Shown in pieces: positions 43,274-52,406 of a DNA stretch of 64,000 nucleotides. Origin of the DNA: Bombilactobacillus thymidiniphilus (GTDB lineage Bacteria > Bacillota > Bacilli > Lactobacillales > Lactobacillaceae); contig NZ_CP093365.1 of the NCBI RefSeq assembly GCF_023380245.1, positions 372,001-436,000 of the forward strand. The letters run 5' to 3'. Numbering within the stretch: position 1 is the stretch's first letter; every line of letters starts with the position of its first letter. The position numbers and the translations under genes are program-made. The notes under the pieces are model-generated. The model saw only the letters and a list, made by a program, of their open reading frames with translations, made no database searches and had not been told where the DNA came from.

Positions 43274-43293
43274 CTTAAACCAAATAGTTTAAG
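43274..43293 (+). other. Hairpin overlapping the coaA-like RBS
   Basis: CTTAAAC (43274-43280) pairs perfectly with GTTTAAG (43287-43293); the right arm runs into the ribosome-binding site AAGGAT (43291-43296) of the gene starting at 43304. It could reduce initiation. Confidence 0.55.
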
Positions 43294-43303
43294 GATAATT
43301 CCG

Positions 43304-43993
43304 ATGTGTAAACAAATGCTTTTAAAACAATTAAAGACCTATTTTCAACAGTCCCTAAAAAAAACGATGCCTTTTATCATCGGTATAACGGGCAATGTTG
43401 CCGTTGGCAAGAGTACTTTTGCTTACCAATTGCAAAAGTATCTGCAGCAAAACTTTGAACAAGCGAAAATCAACATTATTAGTACAGACTACTTTTTATA
43501 TCCTAATAATATATTACGGCAAAAAAAGCTTTTTGATCGTAAAGGTTTTCCCGAAACTTATAATTATTCTTTGCTGGAGAAATTTTGGCAAAAAATTCAA
43601 CAAGGCCAAAGTGTTTCTTTACCTACTTATAATCATGCGCAAAAAGATCTTGATTTTCAAGTCACAACAACTATCAATCAACCAGATATTTTGATTATTG
43701 AAGGATTATTAGCACTGACACCGCCTTTTGATCGCTACAATAATTATAATATTTTTCTAATAGCAGAATTGGAGCAAAATTTTAATTGGTACTTGCAACG
43801 TGCTCACAAAACATACGGTTCCAATTATCAACAACAATTACCTCATATCAAAGCTGCTTGGCAACACATCAATCTACCTAATTATCAAGCTAATGTTCTT
43901 CCCCGTTCACAAACAGCTGATTGTCACATAACTTTTGACGAGCAACATCATATTATTAATTGCAAAGTGAGAGAAAAAAATGCTCAAAAATAA
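43304..43993 (+). CDS. coaA: Type I pantothenate kinase-like protein, N-terminally short
   Basis: 229 residues aligning with the catalytic part of CoaA, first enzyme of CoA synthesis. Visible motifs: IIGITGNVAVGKSTFA (P-loop), STDYFLYPN (catalytic Asp), KGFPETYNYS, LPTYNH, DILIIEGLL and NYQANVLPRSQTAD. The usual family length is about 310; about 70 N-terminal residues are missing. ATG 43304 is favoured by AAGGAT eight bases before; a TTG at 43175 would add 43 residues that do not resemble the CoaA N-terminus and overlap pth. Stop overlaps coaBC by 14 bp, so the pair is a small CoA operon. Confidence 0.8.
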   Translation: MCKQMLLKQLKTYFQQSLKKTMPFIIGITGNVAVGKSTFAYQLQKYLQQNFEQAKINIISTDYFLYPNNILRQKKLFDRKGFPETYNYSLLEKFWQKIQQGQSVSLPTYNHAQKDLDFQVTTTINQPDILIIEGLLALTPPFDRYNNYNIFLIAELEQNFNWYLQRAHKTYGSNYQQQLPHIKAAWQHINLPNYQANVLPRSQTADCHITFDEQHHIINCKVREKNAQK

Positions 43994-45182
43994 AAACATT
44001 ACTCTTTACGTAACTGGCAGTGTAGCCAGTTACAAAGCCTTATTTTTAACGCGTTTATTGGTCAAAGCACATGCTAATGTTCAAGTTGTCATGACTAATG
44101 CGGCACAAAAATTTGTAACACCGCTCAGTTTTCAAGTTATTTCCAAAAGCCAAGTCTTTACTGACACTTTCAATTTAGCCGATCCCACCAAAATTGATCA
44201 TGTCAACATCGCTCAAAAAACAGATTTAGCTGTTATGGTGCCGGCAAGTGCCAATTCAATTGGTAAAATTGCAAATGGTCTTGCTGATGATTGCACTAGT
44301 TTAACTTGGCTAACCACTGAAGCTCCTAAATTAATAGTGCCAGCTATGAATGATCAAATGTGGCATGCAAAAACAGTGCAACGTAATTTGCACACTCTAA
44401 AAATTGATGGTGTGCATATTTTATCACCAAAAACTGGTTTTTTGGCCGAAGGTTATCAAGGTATAGGACGCTTACCAGAGCCCGAAGATATTGTTGCCAT
44501 GATTGATAGCTTATTGCCACAAGATCAAGTTTTGAAAGGCAAAAAAGTGCTAGTAACTGCCGGTGGAACTAGCGAAGCGCTTGATCCAGTACGATCCATA
44601 ACCAATGCCTCTTCAGGTAAAATGGGCTTGGCTATTGCGCAAGCTTTTCAACAACATGGTGCCCAAGTAACTTTGATTACGACTAAGCCTAACTTAGCGT
44701 CGGTGCATGATATTGAATTAATTCCTGTTACCACAGCTCAACAAATGCAGACAGCGGTGTTGCAACATTTCCCCCACAATAACGTCTTAATCATGGCAGC
44801 AGCGGTTGCTGATTTTGGACCACAAGTTACTGCAACCAATAAAATCAAAAAAAATCCACAATCGGATTCGTGGTCTTTAACTCTAACCAAAACACCAGAT
44901 ATTTTGCAAGCCGTAGCAAAAATTAAGCAAAAATCACAAATTACTATCGGTTTTGCAGCTGAAACGCAAAATTTAATTGCCAATGCAACTCAAAAATTAA
45001 CTGCCAAAAAATTAGATTTAATTGTCGCTAATGATGTCTCCCAGTCACAAATTGGCTTTAATACTGACGATAATCAAGTAACTTTTATTAGACCACAGCA
45101 AAAAAACTGGCAAACCCCGGTAACTTCTAAGCAAAACATCGCCCAATTAATTGTGCGACAAGTGCTCGACTTGCTCCAATAA
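43980..45182 (+). CDS. coaBC: Bifunctional phosphopantothenoylcysteine decarboxylase/synthetase, atypical active site
   Basis: 400 residues, two domains. CoaC half (1-180): YVTGSVASYKA, HVNIAQ (catalytic His), PAMNDQMW, then GFLAEGYQGIGRLPEPEDI, where residue 157 is Glu instead of the Cys expected in the ACG motif that reduces the enethiol intermediate. CoaB half: LVTAGGTSEALDPVRSITN, SSGKMG, AAAVADF and the Lys loop NKIKKNP. The gene overlaps the coaA-like gene. FMN and CTP dependence follow from the family. Confidence 0.92.
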   Translation: MLKNKNITLYVTGSVASYKALFLTRLLVKAHANVQVVMTNAAQKFVTPLSFQVISKSQVFTDTFNLADPTKIDHVNIAQKTDLAVMVPASANSIGKIANGLADDCTSLTWLTTEAPKLIVPAMNDQMWHAKTVQRNLHTLKIDGVHILSPKTGFLAEGYQGIGRLPEPEDIVAMIDSLLPQDQVLKGKKVLVTAGGTSEALDPVRSITNASSGKMGLAIAQAFQQHGAQVTLITTKPNLASVHDIELIPVTTAQQMQTAVLQHFPHNNVLIMAAAVADFGPQVTATNKIKKNPQSDSWSLTLTKTPDILQAVAKIKQKSQITIGFAAETQNLIANATQKLTAKKLDLIVANDVSQSQIGFNTDDNQVTFIRPQQKNWQTPVTSKQNIAQLIVRQVLDLLQ

Positions 45183-45222
45183 GTATAGTTATGAAGATAT
45201 TGTGAAATTAGTAATAAACTCT

Positions 45223-46260
<1,038 letters not shown>

Positions 46261-46273
46261 TAATTAATTTAGC

Positions 46274-46305
46274 AAAAGACAGTTTAGCTGACTGTCTTTT
46301 TTTGT
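46274..46305 (+). terminator. ldh terminator
   Basis: Arms AAGACAGT (46276-46283) and ACTGTCTT (46291-46298) followed by a T-run of about nine. Confidence 0.94.
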
Positions 46306-46350
46306 ACTATGCTAAAATATAGTTAGCGATCATTTCTAGGAGGTGTCTTT

Positions 46351-46494
46351 ATGCAAAAATTTATGATCCTTTTATTAGTTCTTTGTTTGATTTCTGTCGG
46401 CGCAGGCATTCTATTGGAAAGCTGGTGGCTGGGAATTGTGCCTTTATTTGTTGCTTTATGGCCGGCGGCATACTTTGGATCCAGTGATTATTAG
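46351..46494 (+). CDS. Small two-helix membrane protein (47 aa)
   Basis: ATG at 46351 follows AGGAGGTG at ideal spacing, and an extended -10 (TGCTAAAAT, 46310-46318) lies 33 bp upstream. The 47-residue product starts MQKFMILLLVLCLISVGAG, then LLESWWLGIVPLFVALWPAA and a short polar tail: two hydrophobic segments. I do not recognise a family. The stop is 15 bp from cbpA, so the two are very probably co-transcribed. Confidence 0.75.
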   Translation: MQKFMILLLVLCLISVGAGILLESWWLGIVPLFVALWPAAYFGSSDY

Positions 46495-46509
46495 GAGAAA
46501 GGTAATATA

Positions 46510-47166
46510 ATGTTAATTAAATCCTTGGTTTTAAAAAAACAATTTCTAACAACGGTGCAAGAATCTGTTACGTTAGGTGAAGCATTAACTATTCTTGAAG
46601 ATACTGGATTTAGATGTGTTCCTATTTTAGATAGTACAGGCACAATTTTCCGCGGTAACATTTATAAGATGCACATTTACCGTCATAAATCACGGGGCGG
46701 TGATATGAATTTGCCAGTTACTTATCTGCTGAAAAATGCCACTAAAACTATTCCGATCAATGCGCCGTTTTTTAAAGTTTTTTTCAATATCAAAGACTTA
46801 CCTTACATTGCTGTTTTAGACGAAAATAATCATTTCTACGGTATTTTAACGCATACTAAATTGCTAAATATGCTATCAGAAGCTTGGAACATTGATACCG
46901 GAAGTTACGTTTTGACAGTAATTTCTTCTGGGCAAAGTGGCGAGTTGGCAGCGATGTCTGAAATCATTTCCCGTGAAGTAGTAATTGCTGGTTGTTTAAC
47001 CTTAGATGCTAAGAAAACTGCTTTAGTCCGTCGCAATTTATTTACCTTGCAATCTGGTGTTACCAAAAAACAATTAAAAAAGATCATCAAAAATCTTGAA
47101 GAACATAATTTCCATGTTTCTGAAGTCGACGATTTGCAAAATGGTGTTATTTTGAACGAGTTTTAA
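46510..47166 (+). CDS. cbpA: CBS-domain protein, probable c-di-AMP-binding CbpA
   Basis: 218 residues: two CBS motifs (TLGEALTILEDTGFRCVPIL, and PYIAVLDENNHFYGILTH) followed by an ACT-like C-terminal domain (YVLTVISSGQSGELAAMSEI). The size and CBS-plus-ACT layout fit the CbpA c-di-AMP receptors of Listeria and lactobacilli rather than the shorter DarB/CbpB. GGAGAAAGG precedes the ATG. Downstream of a 47-aa membrane protein gene. Confidence 0.8.
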   Translation: MLIKSLVLKKQFLTTVQESVTLGEALTILEDTGFRCVPILDSTGTIFRGNIYKMHIYRHKSRGGDMNLPVTYLLKNATKTIPINAPFFKVFFNIKDLPYIAVLDENNHFYGILTHTKLLNMLSEAWNIDTGSYVLTVISSGQSGELAAMSEIISREVVIAGCLTLDAKKTALVRRNLFTLQSGVTKKQLKKIIKNLEEHNFHVSEVDDLQNGVILNEF

Positions 47167-47177
47167 AAGTTTTAAAT

Positions 47178-47221
47178 AAAAAATGCGCTCTCCATAAAAG
47201 TTATGGAAAGCGCATTTTTAG
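47178..47221. terminator. Bidirectional terminator
   Basis: Arms around AATGCGCT.TCCATAA (47182-47196) and TTATGGA.AGCGCATT (47201-47216) with A-runs left and T-runs right, between converging cbpA and mazF. Confidence 0.94.
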
Positions 47222-47231
47222 TTTTAATTTT

Positions 47232-47576
47232 TTAAATATGCAAACTAATCCCCAACGCCTTATCAACTGCTGCCATCTTTTCATCAGACAAAGTTGTTAC
47301 CTTTTCTTGTAAACGTTGCTTATCAATAGTCCTAATTTGTTCAGTCAAAATAACAGAATTCTTATTGACGCCCTCTTCTTTAGTTATCCCTACGTGAGTA
47401 GGCATTTTAGGTTTCTCCATGCGTCCAGTTATCGCCGCAACAATCGTTGTCGGGCTATAACGATTCCCCACATTATTTTGAATAATTAAGACGGGGCGCA
47501 TGCCCCCCTGCTCCGATCCGATAACTGGTGATAAATCAGCATAAAAAACATCACCGCGTTTAATTGAAATAGCCAC
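47232..47576 (-). CDS. mazF: MazF/NdoA-type endoribonuclease toxin
   Basis: 114 residues, PemK/MazF fold: [29 protein letters not shown] and [14 protein letters not shown] are the Bacillus NdoA signature, a UACAU-type mRNA interferase in that species. GTG start (47574-47576). The position after alr matches Bacillus, but the antitoxin ndoAI that should lie between is missing: 47577-47783 contains no antitoxin-like frame. A terminator-like hairpin lies about 35 bp upstream. The real partner may be elsewhere or absent. Confidence 0.93.
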   Translation of the reverse strand: MAISIKRGDVFYADLSPVIGSEQGGMRPVLIIQNNVGNRYSPTTIVAAITGRMEKPKMPTHVGITKEEGVNKNSVILTEQIRTIDKQRLQEKVTTLSDEKMAAVDKALGISLHI

Positions 47577-47604
47577 TGTTTTGCCTATCTACTTCCTATT
47601 AACA

Positions 47605-47628
47605 AATTAAAAAAGCTATTAAGCTTTT
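47605..47628 (-). terminator. Terminator-like hairpin between alr and mazF
   Basis: Perfect 7-bp stem AAAAGCT/AGCTTTT (47622-47628 and 47611-47617), 4-nt loop, then a U-rich run (TTTTTTAATTT counting the stem end) on the minus strand. It could end alr transcripts or attenuate mazF; an extended -10 (TGGTAGGAT, 47724-47732) lies upstream within the gap. Confidence 0.7.
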
Positions 47629-47783
47629 GGTAAGTGCAACGTTATAAACTTAAGTATATTGATTAAACTGGATCAAACACGTAAAAAAGTAAAATAAAAC
47701 CAGCTTAAGATTACCCATAAAGTATCCTACCATACTTGTCTACAAAAATTCAATAAAGCAACTATCAAACACACCATCATCTT

Positions 47784-48893
47784 TTAATTAATATAAGTTC
47801 GAGGTATTCGATCAGATAAGTTACAAGTTATTTCATAATTGATTGTTTTACTATAATTAGCAACATCCGTAGCACTAATTGATAAATCAGCTTGTGTTCC
47901 AATCAAAACAACTGGTGTTCCCACAGGAACCATATGCCCAACACTGACCATCAACTGATCCATACAAATCCGACCAACAATTGGACACAACTCATCATCT
48001 ATTATTATTTTACTACCGCTCAGCCGGCGAAGCCATCCATCTGCATAACCAATTGGAATTGTAGCAATAATTTCATCAGAACTAGTTGTATAAGTGGCTC
48101 CATAACCAACCTTTTGACCAGCTGGTAGTTGCTTAATGTAAGACACTTCACTAGTTAAACTCAAGGCCGGATGCAGTGAATATGGTAATTCTTTCATAAC
48201 TGTGCCAGAGGGATTGAGTCCATATAAACTAATTCCTAAACGAATCACATTACTAGTAACATCTTGATGCCATAAAGCAGTTGCTGAATTGGCACAATGT
48301 ACATATTGAAAAGTAGTTCGAACATCACAAATCAATTCACGAAATTTGCGTTCCTGTGAATTAAAATACGTAACATCTGGTTCATCAGCGGTCGCAAAAT
48401 GAGTAAAAATGCCTTCAGCAACTAAATTTGTTTCCTGTAACAAAAACTCGGTAGCAGCTATAACTTCTAAGCGATCGCGAATTCCTAGCCGATTCATGCC
48501 ACTATCAATCGCCAGATGGATTTTTAAAGGTTGCTGCAAGTTATTCACAGCCTCTTCTAGCCACGCTAAAGAAGCTGCTGTTAACGATATATCATTCTCA
48601 GCAGCTAACTGTACATCTTGCACAGAAGTTATCCCCAACACCAAAATAGGTTCCTGAAGTCCATTTTGACGTAATTCTAGTGCCTCATCTAAAGTCGCTA
48701 CACAAAAGCCATCTACCTGCAACTCATGCAAGACTTTAGCTACAGCAACAGCACCATGTCCATAGGCATTAGCTTTTACCACCGCAAAAATATATTTATC
48801 CGATGTCAGTTGTTGGCGCTCATGTAAAAAATTATTACGAATTGCCTGCCGATCAATGATTGCACGCGTTGGTCGATGAATGGCTGGTTGCAT
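47784..48893 (-). CDS. alr: Alanine racemase
   Basis: 369 residues. PLP enzyme giving D-Ala for peptidoglycan. AVVKANAYGHGAVAVA holds the PLP Lys; VGYGATYTT the catalytic Tyr; VGRICMDQLMVSVG is conserved. The ATG at 48893 follows GAAGG by nine bases; the track frame starting at 48941 overlaps acpS. Follows acpS by 5 bp. Confidence 0.97.
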   Translation of the reverse strand: MQPAIHRPTRAIIDRQAIRNNFLHERQQLTSDKYIFAVVKANAYGHGAVAVAKVLHELQVDGFCVATLDEALELRQNGLQEPILVLGITSVQDVQLAAENDISLTAASLAWLEEAVNNLQQPLKIHLAIDSGMNRLGIRDRLEVIAATEFLLQETNLVAEGIFTHFATADEPDVTYFNSQERKFRELICDVRTTFQYVHCANSATALWHQDVTSNVIRLGISLYGLNPSGTVMKELPYSLHPALSLTSEVSYIKQLPAGQKVGYGATYTTSSDEIIATIPIGYADGWLRRLSGSKIIIDDELCPIVGRICMDQLMVSVGHMVPVGTPVVLIGTQADLSISATDVANYSKTINYEITCNLSDRIPRTYIN

Positions 48894-48898
48894 AAGTT

Positions 48899-49258
48899 TT
48901 AACCTTCTTTTTCCAAAATAACTTCTGTCATAACATAACATTTCGTGTGTGAAATGGAAACAAGTACTCGTCCAGAATAAAGGGTTTGATAAATTTTAGG
49001 TTGACCACTAGTGCTATCTAAAATACTTAAATCTAAGAAGCTAACTTGACTGCCAATACCGGTTCCCAAGGCTTTACTAAAAGCTTCCTTAGCAGAAAAA
49101 CGCCCCGCTAAAAATTCTTTTTGCCGTTGCTTTTTTAAACTAGCAAAGACCATTAATTCATCTTTAGTTAAAACTTTTTCCTTAAAACGGGGGGTTTTTT
49201 GATTCGCCTGCCAAATTCGTTCAATTTCAGCAATATCAACACCTAAACCTTCAATCAT
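48899..49258 (-). CDS. acpS: Holo-[acyl-carrier-protein] synthase
   Basis: 119 residues. Transfers phosphopantetheine from CoA to ACP. MIEGLGVDIAEIERI (metal Asp) and GRFSAKEAFSKALGTGIG are diagnostic. ATG at 49258 preceded by GAGG with five-base spacing. A strong terminator of cshA lies just 27 bp upstream, so acpS-alr must rely on read-through or an internal promoter. Confidence 0.96.
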   Translation of the reverse strand: MIEGLGVDIAEIERIWQANQKTPRFKEKVLTKDELMVFASLKKQRQKEFLAGRFSAKEAFSKALGTGIGSQVSFLDLSILDSTSGQPKIYQTLYSGRVLVSISHTKCYVMTEVILEKEG

Positions 49259-49278
49259 AGCTGCCTCTTTTTCCAATT

Positions 49279-49313
49279 AAAAAAGTTGAAAGAAAGCCAA
49301 ACTTTCCTCCAAC
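49279..49313 (-). terminator. cshA terminator
   Basis: 12-bp stem with two G-U pairs (arms 49302-49313 and 49285-49296) and a run of six U (49279-49284), immediately after the cshA stop. Confidence 0.92.
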
Positions 49314-49323
49314 AATTTTAGTT

Positions 49324-50793
49324 TTATTTATTATTACGGATTGTATAATTACGATCACGTTTATTACGATGACCATGATTATTATTGCTGTTGCCACGAT
49401 AATTACCGTTAGATCGTGAACGACCACCGCGACGGTTATTGTCCCGACGACGATTACCACCATTATAACGGCGTGCAGCCAATGGACGTTCCGGCGTTAT
49501 TTTAACTGGAATATCTTCGGAATCCTTCGTCAAATTCTTCAATAGAACAGCTACTAAAGTCGTTGCATCATATTGTTCCAATAAATCTTGCGCAGCATCA
49601 TTCAGCTTAGCTAATCTATCATTCTTAACCTGTAAAGCAATTTGCTCTTTAGCAGTTTCTAATTGTCCAGCCAAAGCTTGCTCATCAGTCGGTGGTTTGA
49701 GTGGCAACATGCGCACTTTGGTTAATTGTTCAATACTGCGTAAATAACTCATTTCATTGGGCGAAACAAAAGTTACTGACACACCAGAACGACCTGCACG
49801 ACCCGTTCTACCAATTCGATGCACATAACTATCAGGATCTTGAGGAATATCATAGTTATAAACATGACTCACACCGGAAATATCTAAGCCCCGGGCTGCT
49901 ACATCAGTTGCTACTAAATAGTCTAATTTACCTGCTTTAAATTGGCGTAACACACTCATCCGCTTTTGTTGGGATAAATCACCGTGAATACCTTCAGCAT
50001 TATAACCACGTGCTTTCAAGCCTCGTGTTAATTCATCAACTCGCCGTTTAGTACGGCCAAAAATCAAAGCTAATTCTGGTTTTTGGACGTCAAACAACCG
50101 CGTCATAATATTAAATTTCTCAAAATCTTTGGAGCGAATCATATATTGTTCAATTTTATCAGCTGTCAGTTCTTTAGACTTAATTTGAACAATTTTGGGA
50201 TCTTGCATGAACCGCTCAGCAATATTCATAATCGGTTTAGGCATTGTTGCCGAATACAACAAGGTTTGATGTTTAGTTTGGACATTTTTCAAAATGTTTT
50301 CAATGTCATCTACAAAGCCCATATCTAACATTTCATCAGCTTCATCCAAAACAACTGTACGCACATTTTCTAACTTCAAAGTGTGGCGCTTGATATGGTC
50401 CAATAAACGTCCCGGAGTTCCCACAACAATTTGTGGATGATTTTGTAAAGCTTTGATCTGTCGGCGAATATCAGAGCCACCGTAAACAGCTTGGACAGAA
50501 ACATGTTTATTCTTGCCTAAACGGTGTAATTCTTCTTGTGTTTGCACAGCCAATTCACGCGTTGGGGAAATGACCAAAGCTTGCACGAAAGGTGCATGTA
50601 CGTCAACTTCTTGCAATAAAGGTAAACCAAAAGAAGCAGTTTTACCAGTTCCAGTTTGAGCTTGACCAATAACATCAACACCTGATAAAACTAACGGAAT
50701 TGTTTGTGCCTGAATCGGCGTTGCCTCAGTAAAGCCAGCATTCGTAATAGCTGTCAATATATCTTGATCTAAATTAAGTTCACTAAATTTCAA
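49324..50793 (-). CDS. cshA: DEAD-box RNA helicase CshA
   Basis: 489 residues. Q-motif FTEATPIQAQTIP, AQTGTGKT, PTRELAVQTQ, VLDEADEML, YSATMP and HRIGRTGRAGRSG are all present; the C-terminus is an Arg/Gly/Asn-rich RNA-binding tail (RRYNGGNRRRDNN). Part of RNA decay and ribosome assembly, likely in the degradosome. Start is TTG (50791-50793) with AGGAGG eight bases upstream. A long leader precedes it. Confidence 0.95.
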   Translation of the reverse strand: MKFSELNLDQDILTAITNAGFTEATPIQAQTIPLVLSGVDVIGQAQTGTGKTASFGLPLLQEVDVHAPFVQALVISPTRELAVQTQEELHRLGKNKHVSVQAVYGGSDIRRQIKALQNHPQIVVGTPGRLLDHIKRHTLKLENVRTVVLDEADEMLDMGFVDDIENILKNVQTKHQTLLYSATMPKPIMNIAERFMQDPKIVQIKSKELTADKIEQYMIRSKDFEKFNIMTRLFDVQKPELALIFGRTKRRVDELTRGLKARGYNAEGIHGDLSQQKRMSVLRQFKAGKLDYLVATDVAARGLDISGVSHVYNYDIPQDPDSYVHRIGRTGRAGRSGVSVTFVSPNEMSYLRSIEQLTKVRMLPLKPPTDEQALAGQLETAKEQIALQVKNDRLAKLNDAAQDLLEQYDATTLVAVLLKNLTKDSEDIPVKITPERPLAARRYNGGNRRRDNNRRGGRSRSNGNYRGNSNNNHGHRNKRDRNYTIRNNK

Positions 50794-50915
50794 AAAATAA
50801 TCCTCCTAGAATTGTGAAAGTTAACCACAAAACAGGAATAGATTATTCTTCGTCCTACTGTCTTGTAATCATTATTATTGTTTTCATAAACTTTCACTAG
50901 CTATCCAGTTTACCA
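50794..50915 (-). promoter_or_regulatory. cshA promoter and leader with long-range pairing
   Basis: Extended -10 TGGTAAACT (50907-50915) starts a leader of about 105 nt. GTGAAAGTT (complement of 50889-50897) near its 5' end is perfectly complementary to AACTTTCAC (complement of 50814-50822) about 65 nt later, close to the RBS, so the leader can close into a large stem-loop. Confidence 0.55.
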
Positions 50916-50964
50916 CGTTTTCAAAATAAGATAAAGCTTTTTAAACACATAAGTATGCAAAATA

Positions 50965-52320
50965 CTAATTTTGTAATGCTTGAACAACTTTATCAAGATG
51001 CAAACCGTTACTAGCTTTCAATAAAACAACATCGTTCCTTTGTAAATCAGCTTTGAGCGCCGCAATTAATTGTGCTTGTTGATCAGCTCTATAATAATGA
51101 GTTGGCAAAGTGAGTTGCTTTTGCAAATTTTTCATTAAATCGCCTAATAAATAAACTTCCGCAATCGATTTTTCAGAAATCGCTTGTACAATAGAAGCAT
51201 GCAGTTGGGGAGCTTGCTCGCCTAACTCCAGCATGTCACCCAAAACTAAGATCCGTCGGCCTTTAGTCGGGACTTTACTAAAATTATTAATTACATCAAT
51301 CATCGCCGTTGGATTAGCATTGTAAACATCACTTAACAGCTGTGCGCCATTGCTAGCTTTTAACCACTGTGTTCGATTCTTGGTAGGCTGAAAAACAGCC
51401 AATGCCGATTGCATCTGTTCCATCGACACTTGAAATTGTCTTCCCACTAGCAAAGCTGCCAACGCATTATCCACATTATAATCGCCCATTAAAGGTATAA
51501 AAAATTGCAGATCAGGCGCCGCATTAATTTTAAAGGTCGTATGGTCAGGATAAGTTTGCACATTATGTGCCCACAAATCACAACTTTCTTGTAATCCGAA
51601 AGTAAATTTCTTCTGTCTTACTTTTTGAGAACGTTGTTCTAGCAAAGGTTCATCACCGTTATAAATGAAGACACCTTGTTCTTTCAAACTATGCACGATT
51701 TCCATTTTAGCATCTGCAATTTTGGCACGTGTTCCAAAAAATTCAATATGTGCTTCGCCGATCATAGTAATCACAGCAACATCGGGTTGTGCCAAAGCCG
51801 ACAATGCTAATAATTGCCCTGGTCGATCCATTCCCATTTCAACTACTAAAATTTGTGTGTCACTACTCATACTCAAAATAGTTAGTGGTACACCTAATTC
51901 ATTATTAAAATTATCTTGCGTTTTAACTACCCGATATTTGCTAGCTAAAACTGCTGCAACCATATCTTTTGTGGTCGTTTTACCGTTGCTGCCTGTGATA
52001 GCCACAACTTTTGGATTAACTTGCTTTAAATAAGCTTTACTTAATTGCTGCAAGGCATCCAGGGTATCGTCAACTATTAAATAATTACCTACTAAATCAG
52101 CCGGTAAAGAATGATCTTTTTGCCAAAGTGTTGCTTGGGCACCATTTTTAAAAGCTGCATTCACAAAATCATGTCCATCACGTTGGGCAACCAAAGGTAC
52201 AAATAAAGATCCAGCTTCAATTTTACGACTATCAAAAGTGATATTCGTAATTTGCGGATTACTTTGACCATTCCAAGGTAATTGGAGCATATCTGCAATT
52301 TGGCTTAATTTTAACTTCAT
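50965..52320 (-). CDS. murF: UDP-MurNAc-tripeptide--D-Ala-D-Ala ligase
   Basis: 451 residues. Last cytoplasmic step of the peptidoglycan precursor. Mur ligase signature VVAITGSNGKTTTKDM, the DNFNNELGVPLTIL segment, VVEMGMDRPGQL and YNANPTAMIDVINNF are present. ATG at 52320 preceded by GAGG with six-base spacing; the upstream extension of the track has no support. Diverges from the MFS gene. Confidence 0.96.
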   Translation of the reverse strand: MKLKLSQIADMLQLPWNGQSNPQITNITFDSRKIEAGSLFVPLVAQRDGHDFVNAAFKNGAQATLWQKDHSLPADLVGNYLIVDDTLDALQQLSKAYLKQVNPKVVAITGSNGKTTTKDMVAAVLASKYRVVKTQDNFNNELGVPLTILSMSSDTQILVVEMGMDRPGQLLALSALAQPDVAVITMIGEAHIEFFGTRAKIADAKMEIVHSLKEQGVFIYNGDEPLLEQRSQKVRQKKFTFGLQESCDLWAHNVQTYPDHTTFKINAAPDLQFFIPLMGDYNVDNALAALLVGRQFQVSMEQMQSALAVFQPTKNRTQWLKASNGAQLLSDVYNANPTAMIDVINNFSKVPTKGRRILVLGDMLELGEQAPQLHASIVQAISEKSIAEVYLLGDLMKNLQKQLTLPTHYYRADQQAQLIAALKADLQRNDVVLLKASNGLHLDKVVQALQN

Positions 52321-52346
52321 AATTAACCTCTTAAATTTATTTAATT

Positions 52347-52379
52347 TTGACAAACTATGGTTAGCCATAGTGCTATAAT
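52347..52379 (+). promoter_or_regulatory. MFS gene promoter with embedded palindrome
   Basis: TATAAT with extended TGC (52371-52379); TTGACA lies at 52347-52352 but 21 bp away. Between them ACTATGG (52354-52360) and CCATAGT (52365-52371) form a perfect inverted repeat with a 4-bp centre, an ideal repressor operator position. The same DNA lies 34 bp upstream of murF on the other strand. Confidence 0.65.
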
Positions 52380-52406
52380 ATTTTTTTGTAAATGGAAGTG
52401 AAATTA

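Noticed and set aside
43395-43694. 99-codon plus-strand frame within the coaA-like gene
   Set aside because: Overlaps the P-loop kinase frame, which carries all motifs; the alternative translation has none.
49251-49463. 70-codon minus-strand frame rich in Val/Ile
   Set aside because: It is the alternative frame of the Arg/Gly/Asn repeat tail of cshA and crosses its terminator; not a gene.
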